This document shows positions 45,640 to 57,545 of a stretch of 64,000 nucleotides of DNA, piece after piece. A program made the translations under genes and the position numbers. Position 1 is the first letter of the stretch. Each line of letters starts with the position of its first letter. The notes beneath the pieces were generated by a model that did not search any database, was not told the origin of the DNA, and worked only from the letters and a program-made list of their open reading frames with translations. The stretch comes from Culex pipiens pallens (lineage: Eukaryota > Arthropoda > Insecta > Diptera > Culicidae): positions 94,698,221-94,762,220 of the forward strand of contig NC_068938.1 in assembly GCF_016801865.2 (NCBI RefSeq), read 5' to 3'.

Positions 45640-46060
45640 CTGGAATGTGTTGCGTCTAACTTGGTTAATTCTACCAAACGGTTTAAGATTTTAAAAAGAA
45701 AGCAGGGTGAACTTGTTATTTCTTTCAAATTGGCAACCCTTTCACAGCCAACCCCCAAAGAACAAGAAGACCTCCGCAAACACGAAGTTCAACAAACGCG
45801 ACTTTGCTTTCGCTGCACCAGCTCCAGCACCAGCAGTTGTTGTTCATTCACTGACTCTGATGCAGCTTCTCAAGCTCACCGAAAACCGATTCCGATGCGG
45901 TTGCGGTTGGCGAAGGAGAGAAGTAGTGTTGTTGCGCAAGAGAGCCAACAACAACCATTCTTCGGTAGCAAATCGAACTCGAAGAAGACTGCGCCGCGCG
46001 AAAAATTCCTGCATTGTGGGCATAGCTTTTTTGTTGTTGTTGTTGTGGGTTGATTGCCGG
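45640..46060. other. GC-rich single-copy island 1
   Basis: About 420 bp of balanced composition with CAGCAC, GTTGTT and GAGAGA tracts, like the leader at 40.3-41 kb and sharply unlike its AT-rich flanks. Frames of 145-147 codons overlap in two phases, without domains. On the minus strand GGTTTTCGGTGAGCTT could be a donor. It may be an alternative first exon or an enhancer; the evidence does not separate these. Confidence 0.35.
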
Positions 46061-46599
46061 TTGCTGGAGCGTGGATCGAAACGAAAGTTTACTCTCTGTG
46101 CGTGGCTGTGTGTGTGCACACTTCTTTCTTTGGGAGGCTTTTGAATTTATTCGTTTTTGCTCGATGATCGGCGCACCACTTTCCCCTATTTTAGGGAGAA
46201 ACGAAGGGAAGGGTGGAAACTTTTGCCTCTTTAAATGTCGGAGAATAATTTATGTTCGACCGAATTTCGCACGAATGATGCATCGCAGTTTTTTATTGTT
46301 TATTTTTGGTGTCAGAAAAGGAATTCGAATGTTATTTAATAACAGTACTGTTGCTTGAACAAGTTTCTTTTTTCGTTTTATTGATTTTATTTAAAAATTG
46401 TTCATATTACTGTTTAACTTTAAATTTACTTGCTCGCAGATTATACTGAGTTCTTAATTTTGATTGAAAATTATAAGTTTCTTTTTACTAGGTATACCAA
46501 ATTTAAAATAAGTTATGGTTCAAATTTGCTCAATCGTGAAGGTCAACGATTCCAGTCAAATCAGCAGGATTTAGATCAAAAGTTATGTTTTCTAGCTAA
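46061..46599. other. Non-coding DNA
   Basis: No feature that I can support. Confidence 0.35.
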
Positions 46600-46720
46600 A
46601 ATTTGTTCCATAGCCAAAATAATTAGACTCTTTTTTTTTGGAAGATTAAGGTGGTCTTATCCGGTATAGGGTGGTCAAAAATGCGTTTTTCAAAAATTTT
46701 GGCAAAAATCACATTTTTCA
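46600..46720 (+). repeat. Decayed arm of the 28.65-kb fold-back family
   Basis: TAGCCAAAATAATTAGACTC, then GGTGGTCTTATCCGG and AGGGTGGTCAAAAA parallel 28728-28815. One arm only. Confidence 0.5.
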
Positions 46721-46904
46721 AAATTTCTCCGGAAAGGCCGAACATAACTGAATACAATTACAGATCAAATCAATACTTTGTTAGCTGATTGGAAGGTCCA
46801 ATGAGCTCATTACTGAAAATATTTGTCTATGATTTTTCGAGATGTTTTGCATAACATATAAAAAAATTGTGATTATCCATTAGTAGGATTCTTAAACATT
46901 ATTT

Positions 46905-47400
46905 AAAAAAACTAACTTAGTTCACCTATGTGGTTGGTACCTTCCTTACTTCTTATCAAAAATAGGTTACACAATTGACTTAGCACAGCATTAAACATGG
47001 AACCAGCTGAATCCAATATTTCCGGCTTCAAAAAGTACATACATGTAAAAATAAGTGACATTACTTTAGACAGGGTTGCCGATTGCCGAATCTTCAATAT
47101 TTTTTACTCATTTGGAAGGTCTTCAGATGAACTGGATGATGGATCCAGTCATAGTTTCCATACAGATAAGTTTTAAAAAATGTAAAAATATAACTTAAGT
47201 GATCATAACTCAAGCCAGGGTTGCCAGATTTTCAATATTTTTGACTCGTTTTGAAGGTTTTTCGATAAGCTATCCAACGATATGTAGGATGATTGACCCT
47301 AACATAGTTTAAATACATTTAAGTTAGATCCGTCCTCAACAAAACTACATAAATATCCCTTAATTGGTAATAACTTGAGACAGGGTGAGATTACGTCGAA
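46905..47400 (+). repeat. Degenerate satellite element, about 3 monomers
   Basis: AACTTAGTTCACCTATGTGG (about 46912) is the conserved 5' block. About three monomers with diverged AGACAGGGTTGCC...CTTCAATATTTTT motifs follow. Their divergence far exceeds that in the arrays at 35.4 and 42.2 kb, so this is an older copy in forward orientation. Confidence 0.6.
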
Positions 47401-47864
47401 GTGATTTTTAACGATTTTTGCGGTTTCGCAGAATCCTATTACCTTAAAAAGTGTTGTCTTTGGGACATTTTAGGGAAACTTTGCTGAAAAATACGTTCCC
47501 AGAAAAAATTCTGTCAATGTAGAGGTTGGTTTTTGGTGTTTTTTCTCGAAAAAAAAATTGTAGTTGAATTAGTATTTGAATGTTAAAATAATCCTCACTT
47601 CCAACATTAAAGCATGTTAATACAATTATCTCAAACATGTTTTGCCCAATTTTATTTAGTTTTTGAGCAACATTTTAGTTCAAATTGACCCAATTTTACC
47701 CCTTTTCGAATAATTGGCATTTTTTGTATTGATTTCACCTAATTTTGCCAAATACTGAAACAAATCGTAAAATGTTTAATGATATCATTTAAATTTCTTT
47801 TATTACTTGAAAACCAGGCAGATGTAAGTATTTTTACCATTATCCAGGAGCAATTCTCTACGAA

Positions 47865-49463
47865 ATCGGTCTTTTTTTTTATTTTAATTTTTGTATTTTT
47901 TAATCCAACTGAAACTTGTTTGGTGCCTTCGGTATGCCCAAAGAAGCCATTTTGCTTCATTAGTTTGTCCATATAATTTTCCTTACAACTTTGGCAGCTG
48001 TCCATACAAAAATGATGTATGAAAATTCAAAAATCTGTATCTTTTGAAGAAATTTTTTGATCGATTTGGTGTCTTGGGCAAGGTTGTAGAAACAAATAAG
48101 GACTACACTGAAAAAAATGACACACGATAAAAAAAATTTGGTGATTTTTTATTTAACTTTTTGTCACTAAAACTTGATTTACAAAAAACACTATTTTTAT
48201 ATTTTCTGATATGTTTTAGAGGACATCAAATGCCAACTTTTCAGAAATTTCCAGAATGGACAAAAAATCTATGACCGAGACATGAATTTTTTAATCAATA
48301 CTGATTTAAAAACAAATCGAAATATATGTCACAAAAAAATTTCAATTTAATTTTTCGATGTAAAATCAAATTTGCAATCAAAAAGTACTTAAGTGAAATT
48401 TTTATAAAGTGCACCGTTTTCAATTTAAAGCCATTTTTAGGTATCTTTTATGAAAATAGTCGCAGTTTCTATTTTTTTTTAATTAGTGCCCATATTTGCT
48501 TACTTTTGTTAAAAATATTTTTGAAAAGCTGAGAAAATTTTCTATATTTTGCATTTTTGAACTTTGTTGATACGGCCCTTAGTTGCTGAGATATTGTCAT
48601 GCAAAGGTTTAAAAACAGGAAAATTGATGTTTTCTAAGTCTTACCCAAACAACCCACCATTTTCTAATGTCGATATCTCAGTAACTTATGGTCCGATTTA
48701 CAATGTTAAAATAAGAAACATTCGAGAAATTTTCCAATCTTTTCGAAAAAAATATTTTCAAAATTTTTAAATAAAGACTCACATTCTAAAAGAGCGTAAT
48801 ATTGAATGCTTGGCATTTTGAAATGTTAGTCTTGATTCAAAAAAAATTGAAAGCGCAAAAGTGTGCAAACATGTGCATTAATTTAAAAAAATGAAAAACT
48901 GCGACTATTTTCAAAAAAGTTACCTATAAATGGCTTTAGCTTGAAAACAGTGCACTTTATTAAAATTTCACTAAAGTACTTTTTGATTGCAAATTTGATT
49001 TTATATCGAAAAATTAAGTTGAAAAAGTTTTGCAACAGATATTTCGAATTTTAGAAAAAAAATCAGCAGTGATTTAAAAAAAATCATAACCCGGCCAAAG
49101 ATTTTTTGCACAACCTGGAAATTTCTGAAAAGTTGGCATTTAATGTCCCCTAAAACATATAAAAAAATTAAAAATTGTGTTTTTTTTTGCAAATCAAGTT
49201 TAAGTGACAAAAAGTTCAATAAAAAATCACCAAAAAAATTTTACCGTGTACTATTTTTTTCGGTGTAGTCACCAAATCGATCAAAAAATTCTTTCAAAAG
49301 ATACAGATTTTTGAATTTTCATACATCATTTTTGTATGGACAGTTGCCAAATTTGTATGGAAAATTATATGGACAAACTAATGATGCAAAATGGCTTCTT
49401 TGGGCATACCGAAGGCACCAAAATAGTTTCAGTCGAAAAAAAAAAAAAATCGAATGACCGAAA
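47865..49463. mobile_element. Fold-back element with ~550-bp arms
   Basis: The left arm (about 47900-48460) and right arm (about 48880-49430) are inverted: TGCCTTCGGTATGCCCAAAG matches CTTTGGGCATACCGAAGGCA, and CTTTTGAAGAAATTTTTTGA matches TCAAAAAATTCTTTCAAAAG. The centre around 48660 contains a second, weaker inverted pair (GAGATATTG.../...CGATATCTC). No coding potential; outer limits are approximate. Confidence 0.75.
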
Positions 49464-50099
49464 TCTGAGAGAACTGCTCGGCTGGTTAATGTTTTCAATG
49501 AGGCGAACTGAATGTGATAAACACTCTCGATAAATCAATTACATTTTGTCACGCATTCGCCGGATTTAAGGCAATTAACCTCAAAAACACAACCATCCGC
49601 TATGGTAATTTATTGAGTTTAACCGGCAACCAAACAAACACGCTTCCTTCGTATTGAATAAAAACTCTTGGGGTCACCTGACAGTGGCAAAGGGAGAGGG
49701 TTACCTCCACCAATCCTTGATATTTCTTTTTCTGTGAATAACAGCAGTAGCATAAGCAGCGTGAAAAGGTTTTAAACGTCAACGAATATTTATTGCCAAA
49801 GATTAAACGTAAAAAGTGATTTTATTGCTGAATTGCGTTCAGTGCGCCAAAAAAACAGAATTTTTAATTTTGTGCTTATCGACAGATTTTATCCTGAATT
49901 GGGGTTCTGTTTTCAGTAACCTAGTAAAATAAGAATTTACTTTCACTCCAACGTTTTGACTGGCTTTGCGGTTTTCTTCAGGGTTTTTGGAAAATGTATT
50001 CATGTCATTTTGTGGGGCTTTCAATGTAATTTTACTGTACATTTTAGTTGTGTTGTATTTTTATAATGTCCCGTTCTGATTTAAAAAGCCTGCAGTAAT
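49464..50099. other. Non-coding DNA
   Basis: No gene or repeat recognised. Confidence 0.35.
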
Positions 50100-50720
50100 G
50101 GCCATCACTAATTGCATTTTCCGCAGCATTCCAGCGACGCTACAATTACAATCGAAATCAAAGACCATCTTCCTCGATTCCACCAACCGTCTCAAAACAA
50201 AGTCGAATCAAACAGCCTCAACCCAATGAACTTCGCTCAGAAACACAGAAAGAGAGCGAGAGAGCCTGCACGTACACCAAATCGTAAACATTGCAAAACC
50301 AGAAATCGTAAACAGACCGCAGCCTGCGAGTGAACCATTCGATCATAGGCCTTTGAAAACCGGTTGTTCTATCGATGGCTAACAGAACCAGAAATTGCTG
50401 CACTGCACAAGTGTGAGCAAGCAAGCAAAAATGCCACATTTCCTTTTTCGAGCAGTTTTGCTGATGCTGCTGCTGGAAAAGTGTACGGTAACTTCATAAC
50501 TCTTGCGAAGAGTTTCGTTTGGATCAGCTGGTTGTGTGAACATCACCGGCCAACATCTAATAAACACGACAGAGAGCTTGACCAGCGATCAGTTCAAAGG
50601 ATTTATTTCTTCATTTAATCGATCTTCAGGAGTGCGGTGCGGTGATGCAATGACTCTCCGAGTCGAGAGGAGCCAATCCGAGTGGTGGCGATTAAAAGAA
50701 GAGGATATAAATTTCTCAGG
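50100..50720. other. GC-rich single-copy island 2
   Basis: Balanced composition with AGAGAGCGAGAGAG (about 50250) and GCTGCTGCTG motifs, following TTTTCCGCAG|C (50126-50136), which could be a splice acceptor. It might be an alternative promoter or UTR exon of the gene suggested at 40.3-41 kb. Frames under 90 codons show no domains. Function unknown. Confidence 0.35.
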
Positions 50721-51239
50721 ACAGGCCCATCAGGGACAGCCGATTGGTGTCAGCGATGACAACATTGTATGAAGTGTCCATGAAATTCCTTTTCTTCTGC
50801 GTGGCTGGCGCTGCCGAACTTGGATTGTCCTTTTTTGGAGTTAAGCTGGGGGTTGTTTTGAGACGCGAAATTGTGAAATTAGCCCTCGAGAGTTTAGAGT
50901 TGGTTTTGATAATCATGAATTTATAAATTGAATACAATTTTGGAAATATCGTTTATTCAGCATAATCTTAGGAGAACTTTCGTCACCAAAAATAGTTCGC
51001 TAGGGAAGAATCTAATTTGAGATAATACCTATGCTTATCGTTAAATTCTCTCCATGTGCGGAAGCAAAAGTAATTGTTTCCTCCCAATGTTCGAAACATA
51101 TTTTTCACCTTATTTCGTCACATTTCACGTTTACTGATGAGAAAAGTTCTTTGAAACCAACAAAAAAATTCAGCATGACATTGTTCTACAATGATTCTAA
51201 ACTGTTTCTTTCAAGTCGGTTCAAATTGCCTTCAACTTG

Positions 51240-52210
51240 TTTAAACTGCTTTGAGCGGGACGCAAGCCCAGAAGCCCCACCTTTCGAGCTGAAGTTCACT
51301 GGTCATCAGCGAGCTCAAATGCTGTTGACCTGCCAGCCGGCAACACTTTATAGAAGCTGAACCTTGTCTAATTACGGTCTGACCTTAGCCGGGTTGGGCC
51401 AGGCCCAGCTCACAAGCGACGAACCCGTTGAAATCGAAAATCGCCAAGGTCTTTGCTGCCCGGGACAGATCTCTCTGGCAACCAACGCCGGGTCTTCCCC
51501 CCAGAGTGCATTGTGCAACTGGCGGCTGCTGCAAACAATTATCTACAATTATCGGTTTTTATTCTTGTAGCCAGGGAGGGCGCATTGTTGCGAGTAACAG
51601 CTTCATAAAGAGAGACGAACCCCGGACCTGGACCGGAGCAAGTGATTTAGTTTTCCTTTTTACTGAGCATTTTCTCTGATTTTTTTGTGTCCTGTCCAGC
51701 GTTCCGATTCTTCCCCGGCAAGTAAAAGGCGTGGAAATGGAACAATCCTTTGTCCAACCGGGAGAACCTGCCAGGAGGTCAGAGGGGGGGGGACTCCAAA
51801 CACAAATCCCATTGTGTTGGCCACTGACCAGGCTGCGGTTTTTACTGCCAACCCTTTTTACGACTCCCGGTTCAGCCCAGAACCTCGGACGAACACACCC
51901 GGAGTTACATAAAACTCGTTTCACTTTTATTCCATTTATTGGGGAACCCGTGGAACAAGAACAAGTGTTTCCAGCGAAGGGACGTGCTTCTCGGGTAAGG
52001 TTCGTCCACCACCACCAAGATGTCTCCACCGTTTCAGGGTCGTTCCGCGATCGGGTTCGGCTTTTGAGAGAGAGCGGGTTTGCTGCGATCATAAAGCAGG
52101 CGCAATCTCGACATTTCAATTAAAATTAATCAGCCAATGGTGCAATAAAGTGTGCGCGCCTCCGATCATCGCACGGCGAAGCTTGGGTGATCTCGGGGGT
52201 TTAAAACGCT
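51240..52210. other. GC-rich single-copy island 3
   Basis: The longest GC-rich, non-repetitive stretch in the window. Frames up to 186 codons (minus, 51559-52119) overlap others in opposite and shifted phases, which argues against coding. No splice pattern was resolved. Conserved non-coding or regulatory DNA is a reasonable guess, unproven. Confidence 0.35.
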
Positions 52211-52429
52211 GTTGGACAGTGCAATTTTGAGTGTTGGGGGAAATCCAAGAAGATGGTTCAATTTTGAGTGGTTCTAATGGTGAAATTGCAAAGAAGTTTT
52301 AAGCTTACTCAATCATCTTTAATACTTTTAATTAAATGTAGAAATCAGATGTGAATTAACTGGAAAAAAACGAAAACGAAACAAAGTTGGCTTTATAGCT
52401 GTCGGCCACCATTGCTAGTACCAACCACT

Positions 52430-52545
52430 AGTGTCTTCCTTTTTATCTACAAGGGCTTTGCGCCCTGGGCTCCTAAGTGTATGAAAGTATGGCACGGAGC
52501 GACGGCGCCGAATACCCATATTTACACAAAGAATTTTAAGAGTAA
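52430..52545 (+). repeat. SINE body fragment
   Basis: GGGCTCCTAAGTGTATGAAA, ATGGCACGGAG and CGCCGAATACCCATATTTAC align with 35815-35885 in the SINE at 35711-35971. It lacks the tRNA-like head. Confidence 0.65.
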
Positions 52546-52967
52546 CTGGATGTTACACTTATTTGATAACATCAACAAGTTATTTTACTAACAAGATGTC
52601 AAATAATCAACATATTACATTACCGATGTTGTTCATGTTCTGGGTGTCTCGGAGACTTTTGGAGTAACCAGAACCTCTAAAAATATATCATTCAATATAT
52701 CATTAAAAAAACTGTTCATAGTTTTGCAAAAGGGTCTCAGAGACAACATTAAATACAAACTATGATAAATATATAGGCAGAATTGTGTCGTTACGGCTAA
52801 AAGATCTGCATTTCAAGACACTTGACAGAACCAGGGACATCAATAAATAATAATCATTATCGAAATCATGCTAGAATCGTGTTATTATGGTGGTAGACTA
52901 TAATATCTGCTCCGAAGAACTCAAAGTGTTACCAAAGGGTCATGGAGACACTATTTAAAACGCATTA

Positions 52968-53215
52968 CTGCCCCTGATCGCATAAATGTCCCATATGCAT
53001 TTTCATCGATTTCGAGTTATTGATGCAGTTTGGTTCAAAATTGTGTGCTCTTTCAAAAGAGCCTATAACATCCAGTATTTTGTTCTAGAAATCAGGAGGA
53101 AATCCAGTTTTTTTGCGAAAACTTAACACGTTGCCTTATGTATGGGACAAACTTCAAATGCGTTTTTCTCAGCTTGCTGTTTTTGCATATGGGACATTTA
53201 TGCGAACATGGGCAG
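52968..53215. mobile_element. MITE with ATTA target duplication
   Basis: The left end CTGCCCCTGATCGCATAAAT and the right end ATTTATGCGAACATGGGCAG are inverted repeats continuing as GTCCCATATGCA. ATTA flanks both sides (52964-52967, 53216-53219). Length is 248 bp. The CTGCCC terminus resembles the left end of the satellite-carrying element at 35239. Confidence 0.8.
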
Positions 53216-53219
53216 ATTA

Positions 53220-54164
53220 CCTTTTTACAAACTTTATACTAATTTTCATAATCGTTTAAACTTTCTGGTTTCAAGAAGTTCTAGGTCGCCTGAAAGGCCT
53301 TAAAGTACTGTTTGCTAACTTTCTGGAACAATGAATGAGATGTGTTTTGAGCATTTTGTGATTTTATGAATCAAAATTTCAGTTTGGATCAAATGTGACC
53401 TATAAGGCCTGACAAGATCAACTCAATACCAAAATGTGGTTTTGTTGAGGAATAGTTTTTTAAGAACTTGAGGATACGAAATGTTGAAATCATCAAATTA
53501 TAGTCTTAGAAAAAAATATGTGGAGTCGTGTGCTTTTGAGGACCCGTTGAATCGTAGTTCGAGTCGATTCTGAGAATTCTGAGAAGCCGGAGTTTTTAAA
53601 CCTTCAGATACCGGATTGACTGAGTCAGCTTCGAAGATCTGGCAACCCATTCATGTGAGATCATCAGCATCACTTATGATGACATTATTTAACATTTTCT
53701 GATTAAAGATAAATTTTCTCTATTCCAGATTTTGACAGATTTTACCAGACTTCGATCGATTTTGAATGAAATTTCTTACAAAATGAATGTGTCAATTAGG
53801 TTAAAAATTATTTTATGAACATTCTGTATTTACAAGTGTAATATTTTCAAAGTACAAATTAAGCTATTTAGAAACATAGAATTGGGTTGAAGTTTCCATA
53901 TTTTTTAAACATAATTGTTACCTTGCACTTCACCACAATCCGCCACCGGCGAATTTTGCTCGCAAGATTTTTTAGATATTTTTCGGTATAAGTCCAGATT
54001 TTTTCAAAATAACTTTGGCCTTGCATCCCTGCTGATGGGTTAAAAAATTTATTTCTGTGAAGCTTGTCAACAAAAGAGAAAAATGCAAAAGAGAACGAAA
54101 ACTTATCCTTGCTCTCTCATGCATGAAATATCAGTACAGAGAAACTCAAAACAGTGTACAAGTA
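53220..54164. other. AT-rich non-coding DNA
   Basis: GATCTGGCAACCC at about 53637 recalls the 164-bp monomer but no array follows. No gene. Confidence 0.35.
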
Positions 54165-54478
54165 AAAGTGCTGAAAAGTTGAACTTTTTAGCTCTCATAT
54201 ATATGTTAAATAGTAGTTGTTGCACGTTGGAAAAAGAAGATGTTTCAGCACGAGTCGTACATTTATCAAACGAGGTTTACCGACGTTTGCTGAAGAAAAA
54301 AGGTTTTGCAACGAGTTTCTTACAACAGTTTTTGCAATTCCGAAAAACGCTTTCTGAATGGAATTTTGTGTCAAACATCGAAGTGTTAAGTTAAGTTACT
54401 TTCTTGTACTGGTGCTGAATAGTTCATCAGAACTCATTTCATTGCTGAGAAGTAGAACTTTTCAGCACTGCTATTTAA
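54165..54478. mobile_element. Probable MITE, AGTGCTGAAAAGTT arms
   Basis: AGTGCTGAAAAGTTGAACTT (54167) is mirrored by AGTAGAACTTTTCAGCACTG (54453-54472). The arms are about 25 bp and the interior about 260 bp. No target duplication was confirmed, so the element call is tentative. Confidence 0.45.
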
Positions 54479-55255
54479 AGGTGTTAACTTGCCAATCAGT
54501 TATTTTTTGTAGAGAAAAGTAGGCCATTTCGGTCGTTCGAGAGTGACAGGAAAAGTAGGGGAAATATACCCTTTCTAATCAAACACCTATCTTCGTCATA
54601 TGGAGAGTTTGATGCTCGATTAAAGCTCCAAATATACTATTTAGGCTGTAAACTTACCAGCAACAGCACCGCCTCGAGTAAGCACGCAAATGTATGCCAC
54701 TTACTGGCCAAAAAGATCAAATTTAGTGCACTTTTGATCATAATTTCTATTTTGCGAGACCATTTCTCATCATTTTGGTGGCACACACATCCACACGCAA
54801 GATCAGAGGTTAACTGCTTAACGAAAGTCGCCATCAATATCTTTTCACTTGCGCTAACGATTTCAAAGCGCTTAAGATATAAAATTGCTTCCAACTACCG
54901 GCTACATGTTCTTTTGACCGTTACTTAGTCACTCAAACGCGCTAAGTCTTTTGACCATTCTAATCGAAGGCTGAAGAAAACCGAGCGAGAAGCGAAGGCA
55001 AATAAAGAACAAAGGGTGGCCACCAACACCACCAGCAGCGCTTGTGGTGTTGCCAGGAAACTTTCTCTATAAATGCTACTTTTCGTGAGTGTTCGCTCAA
55101 AATTTCATCAATTTTGGCAGCACGAAGTAGAACAAAACGAGCGTTGGAAGAAAAAAAGAACTAAGCTGAAAATACAAAAATGGGCGTGGCCCAATGCACA
55201 CGACTGATTAGAATGCGTTTTTGAAATATTTTTTTTAAAATGCTTGTAAAAGGAA
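54479..55255. other. Non-coding DNA
   Basis: A GC-richer patch at 54960-55060 without coding signal. No feature supported. Confidence 0.35.
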
Positions 55256-55474
55256 TCCCAAGTAACATTTTTTTCCAGGAGTTCTACAAGAGCTCTTCAA
55301 GATAGCTATAGCATAGCAGTTTGGACCGCGTAGGATAAAATTCTCTTCAAAACTTCTTCAGGAGTTTGGAAGAGTACTTGAAGAGAATTTTATCCTACCG
55401 CGGTCCAAACTGCTATGCTGTAGCTATCTTGAAGAGCTCTTGTAGAACTCCTGGGAAAAAAATGTTACTTGGGA
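55256..55474. mobile_element. Palindromic MITE, TCCCAAGTAAC ends
   Basis: The two arms of about 105 bp are almost perfect complements: CAGGAGTTCTACAAGAGCTC matches GAGCTCTTGTAGAACTCCTG, and GGATAAAATTCTCTTCAA matches TTGAAGAGAATTTTATCC. The ends TCCCAAGTAAC and GTTACTTGGGA recall the CCCAAG termini at 32280. One-base indels separate the arms (ACCGCG-TAGG against CCTACCGCGGT). Confidence 0.85.
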
Positions 55475-55983
55475 ATAGCATAACTTTTAATAAAAGTGAA
55501 AATAAACAGAAATGTTCACAAAAAGTTGCTCTCAAACAAACAACGTTGGTATACTTGGTTTTACTGAATTTCAAGGAACACTCCAGATTTTCCAGCATGA
55601 TTCAAACAAGACCGCTTATTAGGCTTAAAATGGGTTTATTTTCCCTAAGTAGTTTCACAACGGAATTGCAAAAAAAAACCATTTCGAACAATTTTGGTTA
55701 ATAATTCATATACTTTTCCGATTAATAATGAATATTGATGATTTGGTAAACCAACAGTGAATTATTATTAGAATTTTGATGCAAGGATGTTGTAATTTTT
55801 GATGAAAATTCGGTCCAGCCCTGGTAACATTTTAGGTTTCAAGTAGGCCATAAAAGCCTATTCAGGTTTTATGCGGGTTTTCAGAACCATGATAAAACCT
55901 GTATGTCTAAAAATGTAACTAGGGAGATATTGTTTTCTAAAAGGTATATTTGTATGTTCAGACATTCTGGCAATCAAGTATTA

Positions 55984-56291
55984 CAGTCCAGACTCGTTAT
56001 CCGAAGCCGCGATTATCAGAAGTTTCGATTATCTGATGTTTGGATAATCCGAAGTTCAACTATCCGAAGGTTTTTATGGGACTTTGGATAATCGAATTAT
56101 GAACAATTTTTATTATTTTCTTGCTTGCTGGCAGCCATCTTGGATTTAAATATTCAAAAACACTTTAGGGCATGTTTGGAGTCATATCCAAGCTCAACAA
56201 TCAAATACAATACAACGAAAACATTTTTTTCCGTGATTCGAATATCCGCAGTTATTTTTTCTGAGGCCTTCGGAAAATCGACTCTGGACTG
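55984..56291. mobile_element. pogo-like MITE with TA duplication
   Basis: The left end CAGTCCAGACTCGTTATCCG and the right end TCGACTCTGGACTG are inverted terminal repeats, each flanked by TA (55982-55983, 56292-56293). The TTATCCGAAG and GATTATC motifs are internally repeated. Length is 308 bp, non-coding. Tc1/mariner/pogo assignment follows from the TA target and CAGT terminus. Confidence 0.8.
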
Positions 56292-56293
56292 TA

Positions 56294-57483
56294 CTGCTAG
56301 AAGGAAACTGTTATTTTTTAAATATTTAAATGGCAAAAAAGTATAGGTTGAACCTATCACTTTAACACAGTGATTACTTTTAAACAAAGTTATGATTATT
56401 TAGTCACTTAATTCCGTCATAAATGCTTAAAAATTACAGACATGATTTACGGTATGCCCAAACAACAAATTGAAAAATGAGTGTTTTAAAAATAATCTAC
56501 TGCAAAACTGTACACAAAACATCACGACTTCCTAGCACTCAAACAGTATCGTGCTAAAGTTGGTGGTAGTAAAAAGCATCCTTCACCAGAGGAGATCATA
56601 TTACATTAAGGAGCCAGTCTGGCAAATCGGTACTCATTACGCGCGGCGGCGCAAATGGAAATCGATTATGATTTATGGTCTTTTCGCGACTTTGCTCGCC
56701 CTTGCCCTGAAAGTGAACGTGCTGCATGGATTGGTGCTAAATTTGTCCGTTTAGTTGAAGATTTTAAAAACTCAATGTTTGAAATGGATGTGGAAAACTT
56801 AATGTAACGATAGAACAAACTTTTCCTTAAGTGTTTAACATGTTTGAGGTGATTTTTCTGCCCACAAACCTCACAACTCTGACTTGAAAGTGAAACACCA
56901 AGCTAAGTTTTTTTTTCAGGTTTCTTGATAGTGTCCAAAGAGGTGCATTTCAACATCGCGTACCAATCGAACCCAGGGTTGGGCACCAGCCAACAACAGC
57001 AGGGGTATCCAGATTTGGCCAGATCGTGCAGAACTACAGCACAGCCACAGTTGGGGGAAGGTTGGGAGGGGTTTTCTCGCTGCAAGTGCTTAATAATAGT
57101 GCAAAAAGAAACGATTTTAATCGGTACTCTCCCCCTGAACTTGATGTTTGCTCATTTTATTATTAGAGCAGATTGTGGCTGGGTGTGGGGCTGAGTTGAG
57201 TTGAGTTTCGTTTTCGTTCGGAAGGTTGTTGGTGGGTTGGAAACCTGTTGCAATTTTTGCGCCGCATACAACTGCAGTGTCGGTTTCAGTAGCTATAAAA
57301 AATACCGACACCACCACCACCAGCTTGAAGAGGGCGGGTAGGAAATGAGAATTCTTAATGGGGTCTTGTTCTCTTTGCTGAAAATTAAAGGACTGAGAGG
57401 CATTCTTTTATTGCGCGGTCGCCGGAAAGCTATCATTAAAATATTAGCATAACTCTGGTGCTTAATTAGTTGCACTGTCGGAG
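56294..57483. other. Non-coding DNA
   Basis: Single-copy in appearance with GC-richer patches (56560-56760, 56930-57320). No domain-bearing frame. Confidence 0.35.
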
Positions 57484-57486
57484 GCA

Positions 57487-57545
57487 GGGCCGTAGCCAGG
57501 ATTTTTGTTCGGGGGGGGCTTGGGTGCAAAAATTCAAGGAGTATA
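57487..57545. repeat. Transposon end fragment
   Basis: CAGGGCCGTAGCCAGGATTT followed by a G-run resembles the terminus of a DNA transposon. I did not find the inverted partner downstream. Fragment only. Confidence 0.3.

Noticed and set aside
51559..52119. 186-codon minus-strand frame in GC-rich island 3
   Set aside because: It overlaps comparable frames on the other strand, no domain is recognised, and the initiation and splice context are unsupported.
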